Below, piece by piece: positions 16,958-26,381 of a stretch of DNA of 64,000 bases. Each line of letters begins with the position of its first letter. The stretch's first letter is position 1. The notes beneath the pieces are model-generated. The model saw only the letters and a list, made by a program, of their open reading frames with translations. It had not been told where the DNA came from and searched no databases. Position numbers and translations under genes: made by a program. This DNA comes from Mobilicoccus pelagius NBRC 104925 (GTDB lineage: Bacteria > Actinomycetota > Actinomycetes > Actinomycetales > Dermatophilaceae): contig NZ_BAFE01000029.1 in NCBI RefSeq assembly GCF_000247995.1, positions 1 through 64,000 of the forward strand. The letters run 5' to 3'.

Positions 16958-18679
16958 ATGACGACTGCGCACGAGACGTACAAGGCGGCCCGCGACTTCC
17001 TCCTCGACCACCGGGAGGACTACGACGCGGCCTGCGCCGGGTTCGAATGGCCCCGCATCCAGGGACGCTTCAACTGGGCCACCGACTGGTTCGACGTCAT
17101 CGCCCGCGGCAACGACAAGCCCGCGCTGTGGATCGTCGAGGAGGACGGCCGCGAGGACAGGTACTCCTTCGACGACATGGCGACGCGCTCGGACAAACTC
17201 GCCGCGTGGTTCGTCGAGCAGGGGATCGGCAAGGGCGACCCCGTCCTCGTCATGCTCGACAACCAGGTCGAACTGTGGGACTCGATGCTCGCCCTCATGA
17301 AGATCGGCGCGGTCATCGCCCCGACGACGACGGCGCTCGGTGCCGCCGACCTCAAGGAGCGCATCACGCGCGCGGGCGCCAAGGGCATCATCTGCAACGC
17401 CGACGAGGCCGGAAAGCTCTACTGGGCGCAGGGCGAGAACCCCGAGGTGCCGGGGGTCCACCTGTTCTCCGTCGGTGAGGCCGACGGCTGGCAGAACGTC
17501 CGCGACGCCCAGGAGCGCGGGTCCGCCCCCGCGTGGGAGACGCAGACCGAGGCGGCCGACCCGCTCCTCCTCTACTTCACCTCCGGCACGACCTCCAAGC
17601 CCAAGCTCGTCATGCACACGCAGGTGAGTTACCCCGTCGGCCACCTCGCGACCATGTACTGGATCGGTCAGAAGCCGGGCGACATCCACCTCACGATCGC
17701 CTCCCCCGGCTGGGCCAAGCACGCGTTGAGCTGCTTCTTCGCCCCGTGGATCGCCGAGGCGTGCATCTTCGAGTACAACTACACGCGCTTCGACGCCGCC
17801 GCCCTCCTCGCGCAGATGGACCGCGCGGGCGTGACGACGTTCTGCGCGCCGCCCACCGTGTGGCGCATGCTCATCCAGGCCGACCTCTCGGGCAAGAAGG
17901 GGTCGCTCCGCGAGGTCATCGGCGCCGGCGAGCCCCTCAACCCCGAGGTCATCGACCAGGTCGAGAAGCACTGGGGCCTCACGATCCGCGACGGGTTCGG
18001 CCAGACCGAGACCACCGTGCAGATCGGCAACACCCCCGGTCAGCCCGTCATCCCCGGCTCGATGGGCCGCCCGCTCCCCGGCGTGCCGAGCGTCCTCGTG
18101 GACCCCGTCACCGGCGAACCCACCGAGACCGAGGGCGAGCTCTGCCTCGACCTCTCCAAGAACCCCGTCAACCTCATGGCCGGCTACCAGGGCGACCCGG
18201 AGCGCGCCGCCGAGTCGATGGCCGGCGGGTACTACCACACGGGCGACATCGCGATGCGGGACGAGCGCGGCGCCATCACGTTCGTCGGGCGCACCGACGA
18301 CGTCTTCAAGGCGAGCGACTACAAGGTGAGCCCCTTCGAGCTCGAGTCCGTCCTCATCGAGCACCCCGCCGTGGCCGAGGCCGCCGTCGTGCCCGCCCCC
18401 GACCCCGTGCGTCTCGCCGTGCCCAAGGCGTACGTCGTCCTCGCGAACGGGTGGGAGCCGAACGAGGACACGGCGTTCGCGATCCTCAAGCACTGCCGCG
18501 AGGGCCTCGCCCCGTTCCAGCGCATCCGTCGCCTCGAGTTCGGTGAGCTGCCCAAGACGATCAGCGGCAAGATCCGCCGCGTCGAACTCCGCCAGCGCGA
18601 GGGCCAGATCGCCGGCGGAGAGGGCCGTCCCGAGGGCGAGTTCCGCGACACCGACTTCCCCTCGCTCAAGGGAAACTGA
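16958..18679 (+). CDS. AMP-forming acyl-CoA synthetase, medium-chain ACSM-like
   Basis: A 573-residue adenylate-forming enzyme that activates a carboxylic acid with ATP and CoA. The P-loop is 'LLYFTSGTTSKPKLVMH' near residue 205, the adenylate motif 'IRDGFGQTETT' near 345, the hinge 'GRTDDVFKASDYKVSPFELE' near 445, and the catalytic Lys is in 'LPKTISGKIRRVELR' near 530. That last motif is the site regulated by lysine acetylation in this family. 'SPGWAKHALSCFFAPW' resembles ACSM medium-chain/benzoate ligases; the true substrate is unproven. The ATG is six bases after TAGAAC, a possible leaderless -10, with no Shine-Dalgarno. Confidence 0.88.
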   Translation: MTTAHETYKAARDFLLDHREDYDAACAGFEWPRIQGRFNWATDWFDVIARGNDKPALWIVEEDGREDRYSFDDMATRSDKLAAWFVEQGIGKGDPVLVMLDNQVELWDSMLALMKIGAVIAPTTTALGAADLKERITRAGAKGIICNADEAGKLYWAQGENPEVPGVHLFSVGEADGWQNVRDAQERGSAPAWETQTEAADPLLLYFTSGTTSKPKLVMHTQVSYPVGHLATMYWIGQKPGDIHLTIASPGWAKHALSCFFAPWIAEACIFEYNYTRFDAAALLAQMDRAGVTTFCAPPTVWRMLIQADLSGKKGSLREVIGAGEPLNPEVIDQVEKHWGLTIRDGFGQTETTVQIGNTPGQPVIPGSMGRPLPGVPSVLVDPVTGEPTETEGELCLDLSKNPVNLMAGYQGDPERAAESMAGGYYHTGDIAMRDERGAITFVGRTDDVFKASDYKVSPFELESVLIEHPAVAEAAVVPAPDPVRLAVPKAYVVLANGWEPNEDTAFAILKHCREGLAPFQRIRRLEFGELPKTISGKIRRVELRQREGQIAGGEGRPEGEFRDTDFPSLKGN

Positions 18680-18708
18680 CGCCCGTCGACCACCGACGCC
18701 CGACACGC

Positions 18709-18744
18709 GGCCGCCGCCCGTCCTGCACAGGACCGGCGGCGGCC
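18709..18744 (+). terminator. Terminator after the acyl-CoA synthetase gene
   Basis: GGCCGCCGCC (18709-18718) pairs with GGCGGCGGCC (18735-18744); inside it TCCTG/CAGGA forms a further stem. It lies 30 bases past the stop. Confidence 0.75.
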
Positions 18745-18948
18745 GTGCCCGTCGGGCCCTCGTTCCACGTACGACCGCCGCGACGGCCATGACGACGATC
18801 GCGGTTCCGGGGCCGCGGCGGCTGCGTCGACGGCAACGGGCCGGGGCGACGGCCACCGGCCCAGCGACGGTCACCGAACGCGGACGGCGGATGCCCCTCG
18901 GTGACGACCGACTCCGAGGCCGCTCCGCCCCTGCCCCACAATGGCCCG

Positions 18949-20253
18949 GTGGGGAGAACACGCGCCTGGGTCGTCCTGTCCGTCGGTGTCCTCGCCTACG
19001 CCTCGGCCGTGCTCCAGCGCACGACGTTCGGCGTGGCGGGGGTCGAGGCGGCCGGGCGGTTCGACGCGCCCGCCGGGATCGTCGGCCTGTTCGTCGTGCT
19101 GCAGCTCGTCGTGTACGCGGGGCTCCAGGTGCCGGTCGGGGTGCTCCTCGACCGGTACGGCACCCGCGCGCTCGTCGTCACCGGGGCGCTCGTCATGGCG
19201 GCCGGGCAGGTGACGATGGGCCTCGCCGAGTCGGTGCCCGGGGGCGTGCTCGCCCGGGTCCTCGTCGGGGTCGGCGACGCGATGACGTTCGGGAGCGTCA
19301 TCCGCCTCGTCCCGTCGTGGTTCCCGCCCTCGCAGGTACCGCTCCTCACCCAGCTCACCGGGCTCCTCGGTCAGAGCGGTCAGATCGCCTCCGCCCTCGG
19401 CTTCGCGTACACGCTCCGCACGGCCGGATGGACGCCCGCGTTCCTCGGAGTCGCCGCCGTCTCCGGGGTCGCCGCGGTGCTCGCCCTCGCGTTCGTCCGC
19501 AACTCCCCGCCCGGTCTCGTGCCCGTCGACGAGCACACCGACCCCGCCCGGCTCCGTGACGAGATCGCGGCGACGTGGCGCACCCCCGGCACCCGTCTCG
19601 GGCTGTGGACCCACTACGCGACGTGCTTCTCCCCCATGGTGTTCGCGATGATGTGGGGCTTCCCCTACCTCGTCAACGGCGAGGACGTCGACCCGGCCGC
19701 GGCGAGCGCCCTCTTCACGCTCTACGTCGTCGCGTCGCTGCCGTGCGGTCCGCTGCTCGGGATCCTCACGCGGCGCTACCCGCTGCGACGGAGCAACCTC
19801 GTGTTCACGGTCGTCGCGGCGAACCTGCTCCCCTGGGTGGCCCTCCTCTGCTGGCCCGGACGCGCACCGATGTGGCTCCTTGTCGTCCTCGCCCTCGGCC
19901 TCGCGACGGGCGGGCCGGGCTCGGCGATCGGGTTCGACTTCGCCCGCACCTCCAACCCCTCCCACCGGCTCGGCACGGCGAACGGCATCGTCATCATGGG
20001 CGGTTTCACCGGCGCACTCGTCTCGATCCTCGTCGTCGGGGTGACGATCGACGTCCTCACCCGCCTGGGCACGTCGCCGCTCCTCACCTACCGGCTCGCG
20101 ATGGCCACCCAGGTGCCGCTCTTCCTCCTCGGCGTGTGGGGCGTGCTCGCCTCGCGGCGCGCCACCCGCGTGCACCACGGCATCGTCCTCGACCCCGTCC
20201 ACCGCGCGGCCCGGCGTCGCTGGGCGGCCCGGCAGTCCGGGGGACGGCCGTGA
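18949..20253 (+). CDS. Major facilitator superfamily transporter, substrate unknown
   Basis: A 434-residue 12-helix MFS protein. Helix 1 begins directly after the start ('RAWVVLSVGVLAYASAVLQRTTFG') and the loop 2-3 motif is 'VLLDRYGTRALV'; helices 11-12 are followed by a basic C-terminal tail. I chose GTG 18949, six bases after CACAAT (leaderless spacing). A GTG at 18901 would add 16 polar residues and has no visible start signal, but it cannot be excluded. The stop overlaps the GTG of the MOSC gene as GTGA. Substrate not recognisable; drug, sugar-acid or nitrate-type branches are all possible. Confidence 0.75.
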   Translation: MGRTRAWVVLSVGVLAYASAVLQRTTFGVAGVEAAGRFDAPAGIVGLFVVLQLVVYAGLQVPVGVLLDRYGTRALVVTGALVMAAGQVTMGLAESVPGGVLARVLVGVGDAMTFGSVIRLVPSWFPPSQVPLLTQLTGLLGQSGQIASALGFAYTLRTAGWTPAFLGVAAVSGVAAVLALAFVRNSPPGLVPVDEHTDPARLRDEIAATWRTPGTRLGLWTHYATCFSPMVFAMMWGFPYLVNGEDVDPAAASALFTLYVVASLPCGPLLGILTRRYPLRRSNLVFTVVAANLLPWVALLCWPGRAPMWLLVVLALGLATGGPGSAIGFDFARTSNPSHRLGTANGIVIMGGFTGALVSILVVGVTIDVLTRLGTSPLLTYRLAMATQVPLFLLGVWGVLASRRATRVHHGIVLDPVHRAARRRWAARQSGGRP

Positions 20254-20942
20254 CGACGGAGACGCGTACCGTCGTCGGGCGCCCCCTCGTCGGCCGCCCC
20301 GCCGACCTCCCCGACGGGCGGGGGCGCAGCGCGATCGCGAAGGAGCCGGTGCACGGCCGACGGCGACTCGTCACGACGGGGTTCGTCGGTGACGAGCAGG
20401 CCGACCCCCGCCACCACGGCGGACCGGACAAGGCCGTCCACCATTACGCGTTCGACCACTACCCGCACTGGCGGGAGTGGGCACCGGACGCGACGTGCCT
20501 CGCCGCACCGGGGGCGTTCGGGGAGAACGTCTCGACGACCGGCCTCACCGAGGCCGACGTCCACCTCGGGGACACGTTCCGCCTCGGCACGGCCGTCGTG
20601 CAGGTGAGCCAGGGACGTTCCCCATGCTGGAAACTCGACGTCCGCCTCGGCCGCCGCAGCACCGCACGCCACATGCAGGAGGAGAGGATCACCGGGTGGT
20701 ACCACCGGGTCCTCGAACAGGGGGACGTCGCCGAGGGCGACGACCTCGTCCTCCTCGATCGGCCCGAGCCCGACTGGCCCCTCACCCGCCTCCACGACGT
20801 GATGTTCGACCGCACCGGCGGACCCGAGGCGTGGGCCGCCGCCGCAGCGCTCCCCACCCTCGCCGACGGCTGGCGCCACACACTCCGCGCCCGCCTGGAC
20901 CACGCCCGGATCGAGGACTGGAATCGTCGGTTCGGGAACTGA
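20250..20942 (+). CDS. MOSC domain-containing protein, YiiM-like
   Basis: A 230-residue soluble protein of the MOSC (MoCo sulfurase C-terminal) family. Typical YiiM features: 'VHGRRRLVTTGFVGDEQADPRHHGGPDKAVHHYA' (visible in parts near 30-65), 'GAFGENVSTTGLTEADVHLGD' near 90, and 'QGRSPCWKLDVRLGR' with the conserved Cys near residue 128. YiiM-type proteins use molybdenum cofactor to reduce N-hydroxylated compounds; no electron-transfer partner is encoded nearby. Translationally coupled (GTGA) to the upstream MFS carrier, so the two may act on the same compound; this is inference only. Confidence 0.82.
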   Translation: MTTETRTVVGRPLVGRPADLPDGRGRSAIAKEPVHGRRRLVTTGFVGDEQADPRHHGGPDKAVHHYAFDHYPHWREWAPDATCLAAPGAFGENVSTTGLTEADVHLGDTFRLGTAVVQVSQGRSPCWKLDVRLGRRSTARHMQEERITGWYHRVLEQGDVAEGDDLVLLDRPEPDWPLTRLHDVMFDRTGGPEAWAAAAALPTLADGWRHTLRARLDHARIEDWNRRFGN

Positions 20943-21059
20943 ACGGCCCGCCGCCGCGCAGGCACCCATGCCGTCACCGGGCGCCTTCTCCGTGCCGTCC
21001 CGGCGCCTCTCCACAGGACGACCTGCCGGGATCACCGGACCGGGGACCCCGAACTGCGG

Positions 21060-21065
21060 CAGGAT
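21060..21065 (+). promoter_or_regulatory. Leaderless -10-like element of the asparaginase gene
   Basis: CAGGAT followed by GACGCC and ATG at 21072, a six-base spacing; no Shine-Dalgarno is present. Confidence 0.5.
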
Positions 21066-21071
21066 GACGCC

Positions 21072-22079
21072 ATGACCTCGACGCCACGACGCCGCATCGC
21101 CGTCGTCGGCACCGGTGGCACCATCGCCGGATCCGCCGCCGCCGCCGACGGCCGTCACTACGACGCGGGCGTGCTGCCCGTCGGTGCGCTCACCGACGCC
21201 GTGCCGGGGCTCACCGACGTCGCCGAGATCGCCACGAGCTCGGTGTTCTCCGTCGACTCGGTCGAGATGGACCTCGGACGCCGGATGACGCTGGCGCGCC
21301 ACCTCGCCACGATGATCGCAGGCAGGGACGCGGAGGTCGGTGAGGTCGACGGCGTCGTCGTCACCCACGGCACCGACACGATGGAGGAGACGGCCCACCT
21401 CCTCCAGCTCGTCCTCGACACCGACGTGCCCGTCGTCGTCACCGGCGCGATGCGCCCCGCGGACGACCCCGGCGCCGACGGCCCGGCCAACCTCCTCGAC
21501 GCCGTGCGCGTCGCCGCCGATCCGGCCGCCCGTGGGCTCGGCGTCCTCGTCGTCTTCGGCGGCCAGGTCCACGGTGGGCGCGACGTCGTCAAGCGGGCCG
21601 CGAGCACCCTCGACGCGTTCGCCTCGCTCCACGGGCCCGTCGGCGAGGTCGTCGCCGGTCGCCTCCACGTCCACGTCACCTCACGTCGCGCGCGGGGCGC
21701 CTTCCCCGTCGCGGAACTCCCCGAGACCCTCCCCCGCGTCGAGATCGTCGCGACCCACCCCGAGCAGGCCCCCGAGATCGGCCGTGCCGTGCTCGCCACG
21801 AAACCCGCGGGCCTCGTCCACGCCGGCCCCGGCGGCGGCAACGTGTGCTCACCCGGCATCGACCTCCTCGACGAGGCCCGCGCGGCCGGCGCCGTCGTCG
21901 TCCGCGCCTCCCGCACGGGCGTCGGGGTCGTCGGCCGCGGCGACGCCGTCGACGACGACGCCCACGACTGGGTGGCCGGCGGCGACCTCCCGCCCGGGAA
22001 GGCCCGCGACCTCCTCGCCCTGGCGCTCACGCGGACCACCGAGACCGCCGAGATCCAGCGAATCTTCGACATCCACTGA
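21072..22079 (+). CDS. L-asparaginase (type I/II family)
   Basis: A 335-residue enzyme hydrolysing asparagine to aspartate and ammonia. Both family signatures are present: 'VVGTGGTIAGSAAAADG' near residue 10 with the nucleophilic Thr, and 'VVTHGTDTMEETAHLL' near 96 with Thr, Asp and the downstream Lys region. The segment 'RPADDPGADGPANLLDAVRVA' (its first half near residue 132) is also conserved. No signal peptide is seen, so a cytoplasmic location is likely. The ATG is positioned by the CAGGAT element. Glycerate kinase follows 38 bases downstream and may be co-transcribed, though it has its own Shine-Dalgarno. Confidence 0.92.
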   Translation: MTSTPRRRIAVVGTGGTIAGSAAAADGRHYDAGVLPVGALTDAVPGLTDVAEIATSSVFSVDSVEMDLGRRMTLARHLATMIAGRDAEVGEVDGVVVTHGTDTMEETAHLLQLVLDTDVPVVVTGAMRPADDPGADGPANLLDAVRVAADPAARGLGVLVVFGGQVHGGRDVVKRAASTLDAFASLHGPVGEVVAGRLHVHVTSRRARGAFPVAELPETLPRVEIVATHPEQAPEIGRAVLATKPAGLVHAGPGGGNVCSPGIDLLDEARAAGAVVVRASRTGVGVVGRGDAVDDDAHDWVAGGDLPPGKARDLLALALTRTTETAEIQRIFDIH

Positions 22080-22117
22080 CCGAGCGGACGGGCCCGACCC
22101 CGACGAAGGAGAACCCG

Positions 22118-23251
22118 ATGACCACCGACCCCGGACACGTCCTCGTCGCCTGCGACAAGTTCAAGGGATCACTCACGGCCCACGAGGTCGTCGAGCATCT
22201 CGAGGCGGGCCTGCGGGACGGTGCACCGGGGGTCGGTGTGCGGTCGGTCATCATCGCCGACGGCGGTGACGGCACCCTCGACGCCGCCGAGGTCGCCGGG
22301 TTCGAGCCCGTGCCCGTCCAGTGCAGCGGCCCGACCGGCGAGCCCGTCGAGACCCGCTACGCGCGCCGCGGTGACGAGGCCGTCGTCGAGATGGCCGACG
22401 CGTGCGGGCTCGTCCGCCTCCCCGGTGGGGAACGACGCGCCCTCGACGCCTCGAGCGCCGGTCTCGGAGAGGTCGTCGCCGCGGCCCTCGACGCCGGGGT
22501 CCGCAACCTCGTCATCGGCATCGGTGGCAGCGCAAGCACCGACGGCGGCGCTGGCATGCTCACCGCGCTCGGAGCCCGGTTCCTCGACTCCGACGGGGTC
22601 GAACTGCCCCCGGGCGGCGGCGCGCTCACGAGGCTGTCCTCCGTCGACCTCGACGGGCTCCACCCCGCTCTCGCCGACACCCGCATCACCGTCGCCTGCG
22701 ACGTCGACAACCCCCTCCTCGGCGAGCGCGGCGCCGCGGCGATCTTCGGCCCGCAGAAGGGCGCCTCCCCCGAGCACGTCGTCCACCTGGACGCCGGACT
22801 CGCCCGACTCTCCTCGCTCGTCGAGGCACAGACCGGGCGGCACGCCGCCGACCTCCCCCGCGCCGGTGCCGCCGGGGGCGTCGGCTGGGCCACTCTCGCC
22901 GTGCTCGGCGCGACGATGCGCCCCGGCATCGAGATCGTCCTCGCCCTCAACGACTTCGACGAGATGGCGAAGGGGGCGCGTCTCGTCGTCACGGGAGAGG
23001 GGTCCCTCGACCTCCAGACCCTCCTCGGCAAGGCACCCGCCGGCGTCGCCCGGGCCGCGCACCGCGCCGGTGTACCCATCGTCGCCGTGTGCGGCCGCGC
23101 CCTCCTGTCCGAGGAGGAGGCCCGCGAGGCCGGGTTCGAGCGCCTCTACCGACTCACCGACCTCGAACCCGACGAGGCCGTCTGCATGGCCGAGGCCGGC
23201 CCCCTGCTCCGACGCCTCGCCGCCCACGTCGCGCGCGCCGAACTCGCCTGA
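22118..23251 (+). CDS. Glycerate kinase (GlxK/GarK family)
   Basis: A 377-residue ATP-dependent kinase phosphorylating glycerate, normally linked to glyoxylate or glucarate use. It starts 'VLVACDKFKGSLTAHEVVEHL' (first half quoted from residue 8), then 'VIIADGGDGTLDA', 'IGIGGSASTDGGAGML' near residue 130 and 'VVTGEGSLDLQTLLGKAP' near 290, all strongly conserved in the family. Length is normal. AAGGAG lies seven bases before the ATG at 22118. The gene is followed by a hairpin shared with convergent htpX. No other glycerate-pathway gene is nearby. Confidence 0.92.
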   Translation: MTTDPGHVLVACDKFKGSLTAHEVVEHLEAGLRDGAPGVGVRSVIIADGGDGTLDAAEVAGFEPVPVQCSGPTGEPVETRYARRGDEAVVEMADACGLVRLPGGERRALDASSAGLGEVVAAALDAGVRNLVIGIGGSASTDGGAGMLTALGARFLDSDGVELPPGGGALTRLSSVDLDGLHPALADTRITVACDVDNPLLGERGAAAIFGPQKGASPEHVVHLDAGLARLSSLVEAQTGRHAADLPRAGAAGGVGWATLAVLGATMRPGIEIVLALNDFDEMAKGARLVVTGEGSLDLQTLLGKAPAGVARAAHRAGVPIVAVCGRALLSEEEAREAGFERLYRLTDLEPDEAVCMAEAGPLLRRLAAHVARAELA

Positions 23252-23299
23252 CCCGACGGCCCGCCCGCCCTACCCGCCACCCGAGCCACCCCCACGAGA

Positions 23300-23339
23300 T
23301 CACCTCGGCCCTCCCCCGAGAGGGGCAGGACCGAGGTGA
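23300..23339. terminator. Bidirectional terminator between glycerate kinase and htpX
   Basis: TCACCTCGG (23300-23308) pairs with CCGAGGTGA (23331-23339), continued inward by CCTCCCC with GGGGCAGG (one bulge). It lies between convergent stops. Confidence 0.75.
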
Positions 23340-23353
23340 CGTGGACGCGTGGG

Positions 23354-24238
23354 TCAGCGCCGGGGGTCGATCGCCCCCGGACCACCGAGCGCCATCCGCT
23401 CGAGGCGGGCGATGCGCTGGCCCATCGGCGGGTGCGTCGCGAACAACGACGACACGTCGCCCGCCCGGAACGGGTTGGCGATCATGAGGTGCGAGGTGTT
23501 GACGACCTGCTGCTCGGGCGCGAGCGGCGCGGCCGCGACCCCGTACTGGAGCTTGTGGAGCGCCGACGCGAGCGCGAGCGGATCGCCGGTGAGGCGCGCG
23601 CCGTCCTCGTCGGCGTCGTACTCGCGGGTGCGGCTGATCGCCATCTGGACGACACCCGCCGCGAGCGGGGCGAGCAACGACATGAGGAACATCGCGATCG
23701 GGTTGGGGCGATCCTCGTCCGAGCCGCCGAACATGCCCGCGAACATGAGCATCTGCGCGGCGCTCGTGATCATCCCGGCGATCGCCGCCGCGACGGAGCT
23801 CGTGAGGATGTCGCGGTTGTACACGTGCATGAGCTCGTGCCCGAGCACACCCCGCAGTTCCCGCTCGTCGAGGAGGCCGAGGATCCCCTCGGTGCAGCAC
23901 ACGGCCGCATGCCGCGGGTTGCGGCCGGTGGCGAACGCGTTCGGCGCCTGCGTCGGCGAGACGTAGAGCCGCGGCATCGGCTGCCCGGCCCGCGTCGAGA
24001 GCTCCCGGACGATCGCGTACATCGCAGGCGCCTCCGCCTCGCTCACGGGCCGGGCCCGCATCGCGCGGATCGCGATCGTGTCGCTGTTCCAGTAGCCGTA
24101 CGCCGTCGTCGCCAACCCGAGGAGGAGGAACACCCACAGGTACCGCCCGCCCGCGACCATGGAGCCCAGGGCGAGGAGCAGCCCGATGATCGCGCCGAAG
24201 AGCAGCGCGGTCTTGAGTCCGTTGTGATGCCGGTGCAT
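23354..24238 (-). CDS. htpX: Membrane zinc metalloprotease HtpX
   Basis: A 294-residue M48-family integral membrane protease involved in membrane-protein quality control. Two hydrophobic helices occupy residues 9-50; the zinc site '[14 protein letters not shown]' follows near 135 and the third-ligand Glu lies in '[15 protein letters not shown]' near 205; further helices lie between. '[18 protein letters not shown]' near the C-terminus is typical. The ATG at 24238 has GAGGAGGGC immediately upstream. It diverges from korA, and a DtxR-like dyad sits in the 202-bp intergenic region. In Mycobacterium tuberculosis htpX lies beside grcC1 and menJ, so the gene order here is a stretched version of that. 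Confidence 0.94.
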   Translation of the reverse strand: MHRHHNGLKTALLFGAIIGLLLALGSMVAGGRYLWVFLLLGLATTAYGYWNSDTIAIRAMRARPVSEAEAPAMYAIVRELSTRAGQPMPRLYVSPTQAPNAFATGRNPRHAAVCCTEGILGLLDERELRGVLGHELMHVYNRDILTSSVAAAIAGMITSAAQMLMFAGMFGGSDEDRPNPIAMFLMSLLAPLAAGVVQMAISRTREYDADEDGARLTGDPLALASALHKLQYGVAAAPLAPEQQVVNTSHLMIANPFRAGDVSSLFATHPPMGQRIARLERMALGGPGAIDPRR

Positions 24239-24348
24239 GCCCTCCTCAACGCACGCTCGGGGGAGGACGTTCCCGGGACCGACGTACACCGTACGCCGGG
24301 AGGGGAACCCGCCGTCCAAGACACGCGTCCCGTCCGGCCCCGGGCCCC

Positions 24349-24367
24349 TCAGGTGAGCCTCACCTGC
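24349..24367. promoter_or_regulatory. DtxR/IdeR-like iron box over the korA promoter
   Basis: The core AGGTGAG-C-CTCACCT (24351-24365) is a perfect 7-1-7 inverted repeat. The 19-mer matches the DtxR/IdeR consensus TTAGGTTAGSCTAACCTAA at 14 of 19 positions, including all of AGGT and ACCT in the arms; the two core differences are symmetric (T to G, A to C). It covers the expected -35 position of the korA promoter (17 bases before TAGGAT). A different dyad-binding regulator is possible. Confidence 0.55.
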
Positions 24368-24373
24368 CGGGAC

Positions 24374-24379
24374 TAGGAT
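24374..24379 (+). promoter_or_regulatory. -10 element of korAB
   Basis: TAGGAT, directly downstream of the iron-box-like dyad. It overlaps an in-frame ATG at 24378, which therefore could not be in the mRNA; transcription would start near 24386 and leave a leader of about 55 nt before the GTG at 24441. Confidence 0.55.
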
Positions 24380-24440
24380 GATCGGGCACCCGCGCGTGTG
24401 GCCCCGACCGCCGCGCTCCCCGAGCCAACGAGAGCACATC

Positions 24441-26381
24441 GTGACCACGACCACGCCCAAGACCGTCGAGCACCTGGACCGCGTCGTCATCCGGTTCGCA
24501 GGCGACTCCGGCGACGGCATGCAGCTCACCGGTGACCGCTTCACGAGCGCCACGGCCGTCCTCGGCAACGACCTGTCGACGCTGCCCAACTTCCCCGCCG
24601 AGATCCGCGCCCCCCAGGGCACCCTGCCGGGCGTCTCGAGCTTCCAGCTCCACTTCGCCGACCACGACGTCCTCACGCCCGGCGACTCCCCCGACGTGCT
24701 CGTCGCGATGAACCCCGCCGCCCTCGCCGCGAACCTCCGCGACCTGCCGCGCGGCGGCACGATCATCGCCGACTCCGACGCCTTCGGCAGCCGCGCCCTC
24801 GTCAAGGCCGGGTACGCCGGCAACCCCCTCGAGGACGACACGCTCGCGTCGTGGCACGTGCACGGCCTGCCGCTCACGTCGATGACCGTCACGGCCCTCG
24901 CCGACTTCGACCTCACCCGCAAGGAGAAGGAACGCGCGAAGAACATGTTCGCGCTCGGCCTGCTCTCCTGGCTCTACACCCGCCCCCTCGAGGGCACCCG
25001 GGCGTTCCTCTCGGCGAAGTTCGCGAAGAAGCCGGAGCTGCTACGGGCGAACCTCACCGCACTCGACACCGGGTACCACTATGGCGAGACCACCGAGGAT
25101 TTCGTCGTGAGCTACGAGATCGCCCCGGCGCCCATGCCGGCGGGGCGGTACCGCAACATCACGGGCAACACGGCCACCGCGTACGGACTCACGACCGCCG
25201 CACACCGCAGCGGCCTTCCCCTCGTCCTCGGCAGCTACCCCATCACGCCGGCCTCCGACATCCTCCACACGCTCTCGGGCCTCAAGCGCCACGGCGTCAC
25301 GACGATCCAGGCGGAAGACGAGATCGCGGGCATCGGTATCGCCCTCGGCGCCTCCTTCGGTGGCGCACTCGGGGTGACGACGACGTCGGGTCCCGGCCTC
25401 GCGCTCAAGTCCGAGATCATCGGCCTCGGCGTCTCCACCGAGCTGCCCCTCGTCGTCGTCGACGTCCAGCGTGGCGGCCCCTCGACGGGCCTCCCCACGA
25501 AGACGGAGCAGGCCGACCTCCTCCAGGCGCTCTTCGGCCGCAACGGTGAGGCCCCCGTGGCGGTCGTCGCCCCGGCCTCCCCCGCCGACTGCTTCGACGT
25601 CGCCATCGAGGCCGTCCGCATCGCGACGACCTACCGCACCCCGGTGCTCCTCCTCTCCGACGGGTACCTCGCCAACGGCTCCGAGCCGTGGCGCATCCCC
25701 GAGATCGGCGACCTGCCGGAGGTGCCCGTCGAGTTCGCGACCGAACCCAACGCCACCGACGCCAAGGGCAACCCGACATTCCACCCGTTCGTCCGCGACG
25801 AGGAGACCCTCGCCCGCCCGTGGGTCAAGCCCGGCACGGCCGGCCTCGAGCACCGCATCGGCGGCATCGAGAAGGCCGACGGCACCGGCAACATCAGCTA
25901 CGACCCCGAGAACCACGACCGCATGACCCGCCTGCGGGCCGCGAAGATCGCGCGCATCGCCGACACGATCGGCGACCTCGAGGTCGACGACCCGAGCGAA
26001 TCCGCCGACGTGCTCGTCCTCGGATGGGGATCGACGTTCGGCCCCATCAGCGCCGCCGTCCGCACCCTGCGCGCCTCCGGCATCCCCGTCGCGCAGGCCC
26101 ACCTGCGGCACCTCAGCCCCCTGCCGGCGAACACCGGCGACGTCCTCCGCGCCTACTCCCGCGTCGTCGTCCCCGAGATGAACCTCGGCCAGCTCGCGTT
26201 CCTGCTCCGCGGCCGGTTCCTCGTCGACGTCCGTTCCCACACCGCAGTGCGCGGACTGCCCTTCACCTCCACCGAACTCGTCGACGTCATCGCCGCCGCC
26301 GTGGCCGAGACCACCGGCGCCGACGACCACGACGCGAGCGACGAACCCGCCGGATCCCGGCAGCGAGGAGACTCCGCATGA
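24441..26381 (+). CDS. korA: 2-oxoglutarate:ferredoxin oxidoreductase, alpha subunit with fused gamma domain
   Basis: A 646-residue subunit of the CoA-dependent 2-oxoacid:ferredoxin oxidoreductase that oxidatively decarboxylates 2-oxoglutarate to succinyl-CoA and reduces ferredoxin. The gamma domain comes first ('[17 protein letters not shown]' near residue 17), then the alpha/pyrimidine domain ('[13 protein letters not shown]', '[13 protein letters not shown]', '[19 protein letters not shown]' near 285, '[20 protein letters not shown]' near 345). Start: the GTG at 24441, because the upstream ATG lies inside the predicted -10. It overlaps korB by ATGA. The enzyme is iron-sulfur and oxygen sensitive in many organisms, consistent with iron control. 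Confidence 0.93.
   Translation: MTTTTPKTVEHLDRVVIRFAGDSGDGMQLTGDRFTSATAVLGNDLSTLPNFPAEIRAPQGTLPGVSSFQLHFADHDVLTPGDSPDVLVAMNPAALAANLRDLPRGGTIIADSDAFGSRALVKAGYAGNPLEDDTLASWHVHGLPLTSMTVTALADFDLTRKEKERAKNMFALGLLSWLYTRPLEGTRAFLSAKFAKKPELLRANLTALDTGYHYGETTEDFVVSYEIAPAPMPAGRYRNITGNTATAYGLTTAAHRSGLPLVLGSYPITPASDILHTLSGLKRHGVTTIQAEDEIAGIGIALGASFGGALGVTTTSGPGLALKSEIIGLGVSTELPLVVVDVQRGGPSTGLPTKTEQADLLQALFGRNGEAPVAVVAPASPADCFDVAIEAVRIATTYRTPVLLLSDGYLANGSEPWRIPEIGDLPEVPVEFATEPNATDAKGNPTFHPFVRDEETLARPWVKPGTAGLEHRIGGIEKADGTGNISYDPENHDRMTRLRAAKIARIADTIGDLEVDDPSESADVLVLGWGSTFGPISAAVRTLRASGIPVAQAHLRHLSPLPANTGDVLRAYSRVVVPEMNLGQLAFLLRGRFLVDVRSHTAVRGLPFTSTELVDVIAAAVAETTGADDHDASDEPAGSRQRGDSA

Noticed and set aside
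24378-24440. Upstream ATG start for korA
   Set aside because: The ATG overlaps the TAGGAT -10 hexamer, so it would not be transcribed; the GTG at 24441 also fits the usual N-terminus.
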